Positions 18,228 through 26,794 are shown, counted from the stretch's first letter. The stretch is DNA of 64,000 nucleotides from an uncultured Candidatus Melainabacteria bacterium (GCA_947570135.1 CANOTP010000003.1:152197-216196); one strand, 5' to 3'. Made by a program: numbers and translations. The notes: generated by a model from the letters alone, not told the origin.

Positions 18228-19370
18228 ATGTATGATGATTATAGAAAAATTCTTGACGAATTAAAATCAAAATCACATTTTAGGAATTTGAAGGATTTTC
18301 AAGGGAAAGATGAAAAATACATTTACTATAAGGGTAAAAAGTTATTAAATCTTTCATCAAATAATTACCTTAATTTTGCCGATAATAAAGCCGTGACAGA
18401 GGAGTTTTTGGAAACCGTCGGCGCGGATTACTCGTTTGGAAGTGCGTCGGCAAGACTTTTAACGGGAACATTGCCTGTCTATGATGAGTTGGAACAGTTA
18501 TTGTCAGGGCTTTACGGTAAAGAAAAAACTCTTCTTTATAACAGCGGATACCATGCAAATGTCGGGATTTCAAGCGCACTAAACGGTAAAGGTGATGTGA
18601 TTTTCTCAGATAAACTCAATCACGCAAGTATAATTGACGGGATGCAGTTATCGCAGGGTAAGTTTTTCAGATTTCCACATAATGATATGCAAGCTCTGGA
18701 AAGGTTATTGCAGCGCGAGCGCGGGATGTTTAATAACGCGTTTATTATTACCGAAAGCGTTTTTTCAATGGACGGTGATATTGCGGATTTAAAACAGATT
18801 GTCGAAATAAAGAAAAAATATGATTGCTCTATGATTGTTGATGAAGCTCACGCATTTGGAGTTTTTGGCGACAAGGGATTAGGTGTTTGCGAAAGTTTAG
18901 GAATAACTGATGATGTTGATTTGATTGTCGGAACTTTTGGTAAAGCAGTCGGGTCAGTGGGAGCCTTTGTTACGGGTTCTGGAGTGCTGATTGATTATTT
19001 AATCAATAAGTCCCGCTCGTTTATTTTTTCAACCGCGTTGCCGCCGATTAATATTGCGTTTACAAAATGGATTATTGAAAACAAATTCCAAAAAACCAAA
19101 GAAAAACGCGAAAGAATGTTAAAAATCGCTAAAAATTTCGGTTCAGACAGTCACATTATTCCTGTTATTGTCGGTGGGAATAAAGAAACTGTTGATTTAT
19201 GCAAAGTGCTGTTTCATAACGGATATTTTACGCTGCCGATAAGACCTCCGACCGTGCCTGAAGGTACTTCGCGCTTAAGGTTATCACTAACTGCGGATAT
19301 TTTAGAAGATGAATTGAAAGTTTTAATGGAGAAAATTAATGAAAGCTTGTTGGTTAAATCAGACAAATAA
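18228..19370 (+). CDS. bioF: 8-amino-7-oxononanoate synthase
   Basis: 380 residues, full length. A PLP enzyme that joins pimeloyl-ACP and L-alanine to form KAPA, the first dedicated step of biotin ring assembly. Evidence: LNLSSNNYLNFAD-like start of the fold, GSASARLLTGT, the Asp/His segment MIVDEAHAFGVFGDKGLG, and the Schiff-base region GTFGKAVGSVGAFV with its Lys. The related enzymes Kbl and CqsA are alternatives, but the next two genes are biotin genes. Its 3' end overlaps bioG by 32 bases. Confidence 0.92.
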   Translation: MYDDYRKILDELKSKSHFRNLKDFQGKDEKYIYYKGKKLLNLSSNNYLNFADNKAVTEEFLETVGADYSFGSASARLLTGTLPVYDELEQLLSGLYGKEKTLLYNSGYHANVGISSALNGKGDVIFSDKLNHASIIDGMQLSQGKFFRFPHNDMQALERLLQRERGMFNNAFIITESVFSMDGDIADLKQIVEIKKKYDCSMIVDEAHAFGVFGDKGLGVCESLGITDDVDLIVGTFGKAVGSVGAFVTGSGVLIDYLINKSRSFIFSTALPPINIAFTKWIIENKFQKTKEKRERMLKIAKNFGSDSHIIPVIVGGNKETVDLCKVLFHNGYFTLPIRPPTVPEGTSRLRLSLTADILEDELKVLMEKINESLLVKSDK

Positions 19371-20007
19371 CCAAAATTTAACAGTATTTTTTGCAGGTTG
19401 GAGTTTTGATGAAAATCCGTTCAAACACTTTGACTGCGGTAATTCTGACGTACTTTTTGTTTATGATTATAATGATTTGGATGAAGTTCCCGAATTTGAT
19501 TTTGCGACTTACGAGAATAAGACTCTTATCGGCTGGTCAATGGGTGTTTTTGTTGCGTTCAGGCTGAGACATTTATTTAAGAATTTTGACCTTAAAATAG
19601 CCGTTAACGGTACGATAACGCCTGTTGATAACGAGTTTGGAATTCCCATTAAAACCTTTGAACTTACCTTAAAACACGCTGCAAAAGGGTTAGAAAGCAA
19701 GTTTTACAAAAATGTTTTTAAAACAGATGATGAGTTTAACAACTATCTTGAAAATCCCGTAAAAAGAAGTATTGAAAACCGTGTGTCAGAACTTGAAAAC
19801 CTGTATTCTGTCATTAAATCAGAGCCTGTAGAGTATGAAAAATTCTACGATTTTGCACTTGTATCTGAGTTTGACAAAATTATTCCGCCTGCGAACCAGA
19901 AAAAATCGCATGTAAAAAACGGGGTTCAAGTAATTGACTTGCAATCGGGACATTTTCCGTTTTATAATTTTAACAGTCAGAATGAGATTATAGAATTATG
20001 CAGGTAG
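19339..20007 (+). CDS. bioG: Pimeloyl-ACP methyl ester esterase, BioG type
   Basis: 222 residues. An alpha/beta hydrolase of the DUF452/BioG type: FFAGWSFDENPF at the oxyanion side, the nucleophile elbow G-W-S-M-G and a late His in the segment QSGHFPFYNF. BioG removes the methyl group from pimeloyl-ACP, ending the BioC-BioH style fatty-acid cycle. It sits between bioF and bioC and overlaps both, which supports the assignment. Confidence 0.88.
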   Translation: MKACWLNQTNNQNLTVFFAGWSFDENPFKHFDCGNSDVLFVYDYNDLDEVPEFDFATYENKTLIGWSMGVFVAFRLRHLFKNFDLKIAVNGTITPVDNEFGIPIKTFELTLKHAAKGLESKFYKNVFKTDDEFNNYLENPVKRSIENRVSELENLYSVIKSEPVEYEKFYDFALVSEFDKIIPPANQKKSHVKNGVQVIDLQSGHFPFYNFNSQNEIIELCR

Positions 20008-20747
20008 ATATTAAAAATATAAAAAAACAGTTTGAAAAAAGCATGAACGATTACGACAAAAACGCTGCTGTTCAGGACTTAATGGCGTCAAAATTAGTGA
20101 TTGAACTGTTAAAAATCTCAGATAATTTTGAAAATATTTTAGAACTCGGCTCAGGCACGGGGTTGTTGACCAAAAGACTGGTAAAATCAATAAGATACAA
20201 GAACTTTTACGCAAATGATTTAGTCGAAAAATCAAAAATGTATGTTCAAAAGTTTATCCCAAGTGCGAATTTTATCTGCGGGAATGCTTTAAAGGTCAGA
20301 TTGGCGAAAAAAGCCGATTTGATTGTGTCAAATGCAATGTTTCAGTGGTTTGATAATTTGGATAAAGTCGTTGAGATTTTAAAAACTAATCTGAAATCCG
20401 ATGGTATACTTGCGTTTACGACTTTTGCACCGTCAAATTTTAAGGAAGTGACCGAAATTACGGGGCTTACGCTAAAATATAAGTCAAAAGAAGAGCTTGA
20501 AACCGTGTTAAAAAACAAAGGGTTTGAAATTTTGTATAGTGAAACTTTTTATGAAGAGATGCGGTTTAATACCCCGCTTGAACTTTTGGCACACATGAAA
20601 CATACGGGCGTAAACTCGCTTTCTGAAAAGACTTGGACTGTTAAAAAAGTCAAAGAATTTTGTGATAAATACTCAAAAAAATATCCGAAAACTATCCTGA
20701 CATACTCACCGATTATCATTATCGCCAGGGAACGGGGGCAATATTAG
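19998..20747 (+). CDS. bioC: Malonyl-ACP O-methyltransferase
   Basis: 249 residues. A class I SAM methyltransferase with motif I ILELGSGTGLLT, a motif II region (NFICGNALKVRLAKKADLIVSNAMFQWF) and the BioC-like start FEKSMNDYDKNAAVQDLMASKLV. It methylates malonyl-ACP so that fatty acid synthase can extend it to pimeloyl-ACP methyl ester. It starts 10 bases before the bioG stop. The genes bioA, bioD and bioB are not in this window. Confidence 0.9.
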   Translation: MQVDIKNIKKQFEKSMNDYDKNAAVQDLMASKLVIELLKISDNFENILELGSGTGLLTKRLVKSIRYKNFYANDLVEKSKMYVQKFIPSANFICGNALKVRLAKKADLIVSNAMFQWFDNLDKVVEILKTNLKSDGILAFTTFAPSNFKEVTEITGLTLKYKSKEELETVLKNKGFEILYSETFYEEMRFNTPLELLAHMKHTGVNSLSEKTWTVKKVKEFCDKYSKKYPKTILTYSPIIIIARERGQY

Positions 20748-20751
20748 GGGC

Positions 20752-21588
20752 TCAAACTAATTTGCCAAAGATTACTCTGTCGATATTTGCAAGATCTTTC
20801 AGAATTTTTATGTCGCTGAATCTGTTGTTATTCATAATCTCAGCTACATCACGGCTTTGTCCGAGTCCCAGTTCAAACAGTAAATATCCGCCTTTATTTA
20901 AGAATTTCGGCGCATCTTTTGTTATTCTTTCGTAAAACTCTATGCCTTTGTCATCTGTTGTATAAAGCGCATTTTCGGGGTCAAAACGGACTTCTTTTTG
21001 TATTGTTTCTTTTAATTGCGGCGGGATATACGGCGGGTTTGAAACGATTATGTCAAAGGTTTCGTCTTCGCGGATTTTGTCATAAATATCTGATTTTCTA
21101 AATGTTGCTTTGTTAAACAGTTTGAACTTTTCCATATTAGAAAACGCCGTATGAAGTGCTTCATTTGAAATGTCAACCCCGACAACCTGAGCCTCCGTCA
21201 ATTTTGCTATCATACACGCAATACAGCCTGAGCCCGTGCACATATCAAGAACGGTTTTAAAGTTGTTTTGGTTAATTATTTCAACAGCCTGTCTTACAAG
21301 AAATTCTGTTTCATCACGAGGAATCAAAACGGAAGGGTTCACGATAAACTTTTCTCCCATAAAATCCGCAAGCCCTATTATATGCTGTATCGGCTGACGG
21401 GTTTTCGCGCGAAGCTGTGCTTTTTCTTTCACAAGTTCAAGTTTTTCCTGCGTTAATTTTTTCCCTGTTAAAATATCAATCAGTGAATACCCCGCAAAAT
21501 GTTCGATTAATAACTTAACCTCGATATTTGCTTCGTTTTCTTCAATTCCTGCATCTGTCAAAATTTTTACGATATCTGTAATCAGCAT
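20752..21588 (-). CDS. prmC: Release factor glutamine methyltransferase
   Basis: 278 residues. It methylates the GGQ glutamine of peptide release factors. The SAM motif VLDMCTGSGCIACMIA and the substrate motif NPPYIPP are intact, with the helical N-terminal domain typical of HemK/PrmC. It starts 7 bases inside the 3' end of the upstream gene on the same strand and converges with bioC, leaving only 4 bases between the two stops. Confidence 0.95.
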   Translation of the reverse strand: MLITDIVKILTDAGIEENEANIEVKLLIEHFAGYSLIDILTGKKLTQEKLELVKEKAQLRAKTRQPIQHIIGLADFMGEKFIVNPSVLIPRDETEFLVRQAVEIINQNNFKTVLDMCTGSGCIACMIAKLTEAQVVGVDISNEALHTAFSNMEKFKLFNKATFRKSDIYDKIREDETFDIIVSNPPYIPPQLKETIQKEVRFDPENALYTTDDKGIEFYERITKDAPKFLNKGGYLLFELGLGQSRDVAEIMNNNRFSDIKILKDLANIDRVIFGKLV

Positions 21589-22097
21589 TCTTCTTCCTGC
21601 CCTGTTATTTTGTAATAGTCGTTGTGTTCTGTTATAATTCTGTCAATCTCATCCCGAGCTTCAAGCTTTGAGGTTAACTCTTTTTTATCAATATTATATT
21701 TTTTACATAATCTGTCGTAATAGTAAAGTTGTTTTTTTGTAGGTGCTTCTTTTGACATCTTAACTTCCTGCAAAAACTTACGCTTTTTTTTCTCAAATTC
21801 TTTATTGGCTTCAACAACAGGGCGTTGTTTTTCTTTGTAATCGTAATATTTTTTGCATTCTTTTAAGTATTTTATTGTGTCAGATTTAAATTCCTCATCA
21901 TCAAGATTTTCAGCCAAAAACTCAAACCTTGAGCAGTTTAACTCAATATAATACCTTTCATCAGCCTCAAAACTTTCCCAAATTTCATCAACCGTTAAAT
22001 CAGGTGATTTTTTTACCAAAGCCCGCAGATAGTTACACAATGCGGATTTTTGGTTCTTGCTTAGATTCAGATAAATTTGTTTTTTTATTTCATACAT
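21582..22097 (-). CDS. Hypothetical charged helical protein
   Basis: 171 residues, rich in Lys, Glu and Tyr, predicted mostly helical, no signal or membrane segment. It starts MYEIKKQIYLNLSKNQKSAL and has a segment APTKKQLYYYDRLCKKYNID that resembles a short nucleic-acid-binding or helical-hairpin element. Family not recognised. The overlap with prmC suggests a link to translation, but this is only context. Confidence 0.6.
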   Translation of the reverse strand: MYEIKKQIYLNLSKNQKSALCNYLRALVKKSPDLTVDEIWESFEADERYYIELNCSRFEFLAENLDDEEFKSDTIKYLKECKKYYDYKEKQRPVVEANKEFEKKKRKFLQEVKMSKEAPTKKQLYYYDRLCKKYNIDKKELTSKLEARDEIDRIITEHNDYYKITGQEEEC

Positions 22098-22184
22098 ACT
22101 TTTAATTTATGGCAAAAAGGGGGTAAATGCAATAGGGGTAAATAATCTGTGCCAACGCCATATGAACGGGTAACGGTGTAGTGG

Positions 22185-22575
22185 CTAATTTGCATTTTGC
22201 AAAATATACCACCCTGCGCTCGACATCGGTTCAACCGTTCCGTCAGGAAAACTGTATACAGGAATGCTGTTTTGGTAATTAACCACGGAATCCATTCCGT
22301 TAAATGTTCCTGATTTAAGATTGTAATTATTTAATTCTTTTATTCCCTTGTGATAAGTTGACCTTTAAGGGTTCCGTTTAAAAGTGCACAAATTGATTAG
22401 CTTGATTCAGGATTATCTGTAGCACCGTTACTTGAGCACGGTGCAATAATCCCAGTGTAATCAAGACCTCGGCAAGAGTGAATCCAAATCGTGTTTTTAC
22501 TTGTTCTGTTTCCTCTGTCGCCCCTGAAAAACTCTTTCGCTGCCATAATATACATTTAGTCATTTTTATAACCAT
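22185..22575 (-). pseudogene. Decayed prepilin-like gene
   Basis: The N-terminus is intact through FGFTLAEVLITLG (frame from ATG 22575 or 22563). Beyond this the frame is lost. Fragments in other frames match the prepilin at 56153: APCSSNGATDNPESS, then SICALLNGTLKGQ (compare CAVLNGTLTGQ), and finally an open C-terminal piece beginning NLKSGTFNGMDSVVNYQNS and ending SSAGWYILQNAN at a TAG (22185). The region between the hydrophobic helix and the Cys segment appears deleted. It lies head-to-head with the XRE gene at 22631. Confidence 0.75.
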
Positions 22576-22586
22576 ATATACATAAC

Positions 22587-22633
22587 AACATATTGTCGTT
22601 AAAACGTCAATATGTTAGGATAACGACAATATG
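22587..22633. promoter_or_regulatory. Three-site operator array at the XRE gene start
   Basis: Site A AACATATTGTCGTT (22587-22600) and site B AACGTCAATATGTT (22603-22616) are inverted copies with one mismatch. Site C TAACGACAATATG (22621-22633) is a perfect inverse of CATATTGTCGTTA in site A. Site C includes the ATG of the XRE gene. The array fills the space between the divergent prepilin remnant and the XRE gene, as expected for an autoregulating repressor. Confidence 0.7.
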
Positions 22634-22864
22634 GGTACTATATCAACAACAGCAGAGAAGTTTGCAACCCGAGTAAAGTTTGAACGGATAAAAAGAAAAT
22701 ATTCGCAGGAAAAATTAGCCGAACTTGCGGGAATCGGTCGTTCTACGCTTACACAAATTGAAGCGCAAACATCTTCTCCTACTCTTGATGTTGTTGAAAA
22801 AATTGCTATGGCACTTGGTTTTGAAACTTACGAGATGTTGATTTTTAAAAATCTTGAGATTTAA
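22631..22864 (+). CDS. XRE-family HTH regulator
   Basis: 77 residues. One HTH domain with the pattern FATRVKFERIKRKYSQEKLA followed by ELAGIGRSTLTQIEAQTSSP. Its own ATG lies inside an operator half-site, so it most likely represses itself. No Shine-Dalgarno is visible because the operator occupies that position. The former target on the other side, a prepilin gene, is now broken. Confidence 0.88.
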   Translation: MGTISTTAEKFATRVKFERIKRKYSQEKLAELAGIGRSTLTQIEAQTSSPTLDVVEKIAMALGFETYEMLIFKNLEI

Positions 22865-22871
22865 CGAAAAC

Positions 22872-23022
22872 GCTCGTTTCACTCCGCCCTATGCAAAATC
22901 CGCATCTTGGATTTTGCTGTGCTCAGGTTTTCGTTTCATTTCGCTTCGCTGCCATTTACTTTAACCTTCGCACCTCACGGGCTCGTTTCACTCCGCCCTA
23001 CGCAAAATCCGCGTCTTGGATT
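22872..23022. repeat. Two copies of a dispersed intergenic repeat
   Basis: CTCGTTTCACTCCGCCCTA, then YGCAAAATCCGC and RTCTTGGATTTT, appears at about 22873 and again at about 22981. The inverse form (GCGGATTTTGCGTAGGGCG) occurs at 48624 inside the ribosomal cluster. The 335-base stretch 22865-23200 holds no convincing gene; it is this repeat plus related sequence of higher GC than the neighbours. Confidence 0.6.
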
Positions 23023-23200
23023 TTCGGGTTGTCGGAAAGTTCTCAGCTTTTCTCCACCTTACGGGTTGGGTTCGTATTGCTCACACGGTACTTTCCCGAA
23101 AATTTGCAAAGAAATAACGAAGTACAATCAGTTTTCGTCTCCTCACAAACCGTACAAATTGATGTATGTATCGACCCTCATAAAGCCGTGCTACGCGGGA

Positions 23201-23380
23201 CTATCGTGTGAACAAATCTTTGACTGAAAATCTGTGGGTTTTGTTAGCGCGGCTAAAGTCCAACAGCTTTCTTGCAATAGGATTTGTTTGGTGAGTCGCC
23301 TGATGTTTGTCAACAACTTCTTTTCTCATCTCATCATCAGTTTTAATTACTTCTAAGTTTTGTTCAGTCTTCTCAACCAT
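23201..23380 (-). CDS. Small hypothetical protein (59 aa)
   Basis: The protein begins MVEKTEQNLEVIKTDDEMRK and ends NKTHRFSVKDLFTR; charged, probably helical, no signal. A TATAAT box (23389-23394) is 8 bases before the ATG, with no close Shine-Dalgarno, fitting a leaderless mRNA. The reading frame covers the whole interval between the repeat region and the ABC gene promoter. Family not recognised. Confidence 0.5.
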   Translation of the reverse strand: MVEKTEQNLEVIKTDDEMRKEVVDKHQATHQTNPIARKLLDFSRANKTHRFSVKDLFTR

Positions 23381-23473
23381 GATTCTTGATTATACCTCGT
23401 TACATTATTATAAACAATTTTTAAAGATGAGAATTGCTATAAAAAGTATATACTTGTTACATATTGTTACATG

Positions 23474-24472
23474 TTAATAAATTCGTTCGCCCGTTGCAGA
23501 ATCAAACTTGTAAAGATCATCTGAACATATTGATAAATCAAGGGTTTTACCTATGTTAAAATCTGAATCAAGTTTTGCAGAACATTTTTTATCGCCAATA
23601 TTGAAGTAGGCAATTTTTTCACTGCCAAGCATCTCGGAAATTTCTACGTTAACGGTTAATTTTATATCTCCGTCAGGTTTTATCATTTTTTCGGGGCGAA
23701 CGCCGTATAAAATATTCTCATTAAGTCCAAGGTTTTTACCTTCAATAAAGTTCATTTGAGGGGAGCCGACAAATCCTGCAACAAATGTGTTTTTCGGGTC
23801 GTTGTAGATGTTATCGGGCGTGTCGACCTGCTGAATATCACCGTTATTAAGTACAACAATTCTATCCCCCATTGTAAGTGCTTCTGTCTGGTCGTGGGTT
23901 ACGTAGATGAATGTTGTTTGAAGTTTTTCGTGCAGTTTCTTTATTTCAGAGCGCATTTGAACACGCAGTTTCGCGTCAAGATTTGATAACGGTTCATCCA
24001 TTAAGAAAACTTTCGGATTTCTGACAATTGCTCTGCCTAAGGCTACACGCTGTCTTTGTCCGCCTGAAAGTTGTTTTGGTTTTCGGTCTAAGTATTCGGT
24101 CAAATCAAGAATTTCTGCCGCTTGTTTAACTTTTTCTTCGATTTCGGCTTTTGGAGTTTTTCGCATTTTTAGACCGAACGCAATGTTTTCTCTAACCGTC
24201 ATGTGCGGGTACAGTGCGTAACTTTGGAAAACAAACGCGATATCGCGGTCTTTTGGAGCTACGTTGTTAACCACTCTGTCACCGATTAAGATTTCACCTG
24301 AGGTAATGTCTTCTAAGCCTGCAATCATTCTTAGAAGTGTTGATTTCCCGCAGCCTGACGCGCCTACAAGAACTACAAATTCTTTATCTTTAATTTCTAA
24401 GTTAACGTTATTTATTACGGTTTTGTTGTTATCGTATGTTTTTTTTACATTTTTTATTGTAACGCTGCTCAT
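23474..24472 (-). CDS. Sugar-type ABC transporter ATPase (MsmK/UgpC-like)
   Basis: 332 residues. Walker [11 protein letters not shown]-loop [14 protein letters not shown], signature [14 protein letters not shown], Walker [14 protein letters not shown] and switch His YVTHDQTEA are all intact. The C-terminal TOBE-like domain (residues about 235-332) marks the carbohydrate importer subfamily, whose shared ATPase often serves several permeases. No permease or binding protein gene is adjacent, which fits a shared subunit. Its ATG lies 1 base after the stop of the upstream sensor-kinase gene. Confidence 0.92.
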   Translation of the reverse strand: MSSVTIKNVKKTYDNNKTVINNVNLEIKDKEFVVLVGASGCGKSTLLRMIAGLEDITSGEILIGDRVVNNVAPKDRDIAFVFQSYALYPHMTVRENIAFGLKMRKTPKAEIEEKVKQAAEILDLTEYLDRKPKQLSGGQRQRVALGRAIVRNPKVFLMDEPLSNLDAKLRVQMRSEIKKLHEKLQTTFIYVTHDQTEALTMGDRIVVLNNGDIQQVDTPDNIYNDPKNTFVAGFVGSPQMNFIEGKNLGLNENILYGVRPEKMIKPDGDIKLTVNVEISEMLGSEKIAYFNIGDKKCSAKLDSDFNIGKTLDLSICSDDLYKFDSATGERIY

Positions 24473-24473
24473 C

Positions 24474-25589
24474 TTAAACCTTTTCTACAGGCAGTATTAT
24501 TTCGAATTTTGTTCCCTTCATTATCTCTGAAGTTATGTTGATTAATCCGTTAGCTCTTTTCACTAAAATACTTGCAGAACCGAGTTTTAAAGCTCTTAGG
24601 AAATTCTTTTTACCTTTTTCTAACTGAGCGTAAGGTTCACACAAATATCTCATGTCTTCTTCCTGTATTCCCACTCCTGTATCTCTTATTGTTATTTGCA
24701 AATATGATTTTGAATTTTCAGGGTTTATATTATATTTTATTGAGGTTAACTCGTCAGGATTTGAAAGTTTAACCGTAACATATCCTGTTTCTGTCATTGA
24801 AATTGCAGTTTCCAAGATATTTTTGAATGCGCGCTTAATTGCGTTTGAATCCGTGTAAACATTGCGTTTTTCTATTTTTTCATAATCAAAATCAAATGGA
24901 AGTTTTTTAGCGTTTAATTCGTTTTCGCAGTCTTTAATAACTGATTTCATTGCTTCTACGATATCAAATTTATGAAACTCGGATTCAAATATTGAAGATT
25001 CTGCGTAAGAAAATTCAAGTAATTTATCCATAAAATTATATAATTCGTCGGCATTTGCGTTAATGATTTTAACATATTTTGCTTGTTTTTCGGTTAAGTT
25101 ACCGCCCAAACCGTCTAACAAACCTTGTGCAAATCCGCTTATGGATGTTAAAGGAGATTTAATATCGCCTTCAAGTTTTGCGAGCATTGCGTTTTTTTCG
25201 TTGTTAAATCTAAGGATTTTGTCTTCGTTAACGATTTCATCTGTAAGTTTTGTCATATCGCGAAGGTTAATGCAGTAGCCCGAACCGTTTTTTGAGGCGT
25301 TTAATTCAATATAAAATTCTCTTGTCGGAATTGTTGCCGTTGAAAGTACGGGTTTGTTATTATTTAAAGATTTCTTAACATTATCCATACCGTCTTTTAC
25401 GATAGTATCAAAATAAATCAACGGAGCATCTTCTGAGTCAGACAGTCCGAAAATCTCGCGGGCTTTTCTGTTAAACCTTGTTATAACACCGTTTTTGTCT
25501 GTAAAAATTACTGCATCGGGAAGGTTATTAATTGTTTGGAAAGATGTTATAGCCCACCATAAATTTTTTGCGATTTTTTTTACGTTCAT
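24474..25589 (-). CDS. PAS sensor kinase homologue with degenerate catalytic motifs
   Basis: 371 residues from the ATG at 25589. A PAS domain (about residues 20-115, [18 protein letters not shown]) is followed by a HisKA-like dimer helix and an HATPase domain. The H-box reads [12 protein letters not shown], with Gly141 where the phospho-accepting His should be. The N-box reads [10 protein letters not shown], with Thr261 replacing the Mg-binding Asn. The D-T-G-V-G-I box remains, but the glycine lid is poor ([13 protein letters not shown]). It probably senses through PAS but cannot autophosphorylate normally. It is soluble, and cotranscribed with the ABC ATPase. Confidence 0.8.
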   Translation of the reverse strand: MNVKKIAKNLWWAITSFQTINNLPDAVIFTDKNGVITRFNRKAREIFGLSDSEDAPLIYFDTIVKDGMDNVKKSLNNNKPVLSTATIPTREFYIELNASKNGSGYCINLRDMTKLTDEIVNEDKILRFNNEKNAMLAKLEGDIKSPLTSISGFAQGLLDGLGGNLTEKQAKYVKIINANADELYNFMDKLLEFSYAESSIFESEFHKFDIVEAMKSVIKDCENELNAKKLPFDFDYEKIEKRNVYTDSNAIKRAFKNILETAISMTETGYVTVKLSNPDELTSIKYNINPENSKSYLQITIRDTGVGIQEEDMRYLCEPYAQLEKGKKNFLRALKLGSASILVKRANGLINITSEIMKGTKFEIILPVEKV

Positions 25590-25784
25590 ATTTGCATTAA
25601 ACCCTTTTATGTTATATAATACATAATAACATGAAAAATTATTGAGTAATTCTACATGTAAATTTTTGTAATTTTTTTTGAACAAAAGTAGCAAAAAATA
25701 TTATTTAGGTGTTTTCTAACCAAAAACCAATTAATACATGACGTTAGAGAAAAACATATAATTTTCTGAAAGTAAGGTGATACT

Positions 25785-26114
25785 ATGAGAGAAATTAACA
25801 ACAACAAAATGAATAGTGTAAACTTCAAAGGCATTCAAAAAGTTTCTTCAGAAATGCAAGTGCCGACAGAGGCTTCTGCACCTGCCGCTGAATCAGTGGA
25901 AATTAAAGATTTAGGAAAAATGCCTGCTGCATCTTTGGGTAAATCTTTAGTTGCATCTGATTCTATAGAAAATGATATGAAATTTTTAGAGAAAAATCCT
26001 GTGTTGACTGCAGAATTAAATAAAGTAATTGATGAGTATGCGCAAAATCACAGTGAAGAAGAAACTCTTCAAATGATTGAAAAAATGCACCAAGAATTTG
26101 TTGCAAAAAAATAA
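25785..26114 (+). CDS. Hypothetical protein with N-terminal VNFKG motif
   Basis: 109 residues: MREINNNKMNSVNFKGIQKV, then an Ala/Pro/Glu-rich linker and a helical C-terminus (NPVLTAELNKVIDEYAQNHSEEETLQMIEKM). No signal peptide or membrane segment. An AAGGTGATA site precedes the ATG. Family unknown; short N-terminal motifs like N-F-K-G recur in proteins of this lineage in my recollection, but I cannot verify that here. Confidence 0.55.
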   Translation: MREINNNKMNSVNFKGIQKVSSEMQVPTEASAPAAESVEIKDLGKMPAASLGKSLVASDSIENDMKFLEKNPVLTAELNKVIDEYAQNHSEEETLQMIEKMHQEFVAKK

Positions 26115-26172
26115 TTCAGTAATATTGAAAGTCATATTTATTGGATTGACTTTTTTCCATAATCAGGTAAAC

Positions 26173-26187
26173 TGATAACAGTTATCA
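26173..26187. promoter_or_regulatory. Fur/PerR box
   Basis: TGATAAC-A-GTTATCA is a perfect 15-base palindrome 13 bases before the ATG of the PerR-like gene. It matches the 7-1-7 layout of Fur-family operators and indicates autorepression of the regulator-rubredoxin operon. Confidence 0.8.
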
Positions 26188-26200
26188 TTTTAGGTGAATT

Positions 26201-26590
26201 ATGAACTATTCAAAGCAAAGAGAAAAAATCCTTGATACATTGACTTGTAACGCAATTCATCCGACCGCGGAAGAGTTGTTGGAGATCTTGAAGACCGAAA
26301 ATTCTAATATCGGGCTTACGACTTTGTATAGGAATTTGAATCAGTTAGCACAAGCAGGCATGATTAAAAAAATTGACGGACTTGATCCGTCTGCACATTT
26401 TGATCATAATACGCATGAACATTATCATTTTATATGTAAAGAATGCAAAAGGGTTTTTGATGTGCCGTCTGAAGTTGCACCTGATTTGGTAAATAATACC
26501 CGTATGGCTACGGGATTTGATATTGAAAATCATGATATTGTGTTTCATGGTGTATGCAGTGAATGTAAAAAGAGAAAGGAAAACAACTGA
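26201..26590 (+). CDS. perR: Fur-family regulator, PerR-like
   Basis: 129 residues. The N-terminal winged helix has [11 protein letters not shown] and [23 protein letters not shown]; the regulatory metal site region is [20 protein letters not shown]; the structural zinc site is two C-x-x-C pairs (CKEC and CSEC). The partner gene is a rubredoxin and the promoter has a Fur-type palindrome. This points to a peroxide-sensing PerR rather than iron or zinc control, though family members are hard to tell apart by sequence. Confidence 0.82.
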   Translation: MNYSKQREKILDTLTCNAIHPTAEELLEILKTENSNIGLTTLYRNLNQLAQAGMIKKIDGLDPSAHFDHNTHEHYHFICKECKRVFDVPSEVAPDLVNNTRMATGFDIENHDIVFHGVCSECKKRKENN

Positions 26591-26592
26591 TT

Positions 26593-26733
26593 ATGGAAAA
26601 ATGGGTATGTATGGTTTGCGGATATGTTTATGATCCTGCTGAAAACGATAATGTGAAATTTGAAGATTTACCTGATGATTACACATGTCCTTTATGTTCT
26701 GTAGGTAAAGATCAATTCGAACCTGAAGCATAA
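26593..26733 (+). CDS. Rubredoxin
   Basis: 46 residues. Two knuckles, C-M-V-C-G-Y and C-P-L-C-S, bind one Fe with four Cys; the D-P-A segment and the acidic [11 protein letters not shown] are typical. It carries electrons to rubrerythrin and related peroxide-reducing enzymes. It starts 2 bases after the PerR-like gene, so peroxide should induce both. Confidence 0.93.
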   Translation: MEKWVCMVCGYVYDPAENDNVKFEDLPDDYTCPLCSVGKDQFEPEA

Positions 26734-26742
26734 GAAAATAAC

Positions 26743-26779
26743 AAAAAGCGGCGACGAACTTGTTCATCGCCGCTTTTTT
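26743..26779 (+). terminator. Terminator of the perR-rubredoxin operon
   Basis: AAAAAGCGGCGA pairs perfectly with TCGCCGCTTTTT, with an inner GAAC/GTTC pair, a two-base loop and a T run. The -35-like TTGTTC of the next gene lies in the top of this hairpin. Confidence 0.9.
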
Positions 26780-26782
26780 AAT

Positions 26783-26788
26783 TATAAT
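26783..26788 (+). promoter_or_regulatory. -10 box of the metallopeptidase-like gene (leaderless type)
   Basis: TATAAT ends 6 bases before the ATG at 26795 and no ribosome site is present. TTGTTC at 26760-26765 gives a 17-base spacer and lies within the preceding terminator. Confidence 0.55.
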
Positions 26789-26794
26789 TTGATT

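Noticed and set aside
22891-23227. Two overlapping plus-strand ORFs of about 106 codons
   Set aside because: They lie in the dispersed repeat region, overlap each other in different frames, have no ribosome site and no protein-like pattern.
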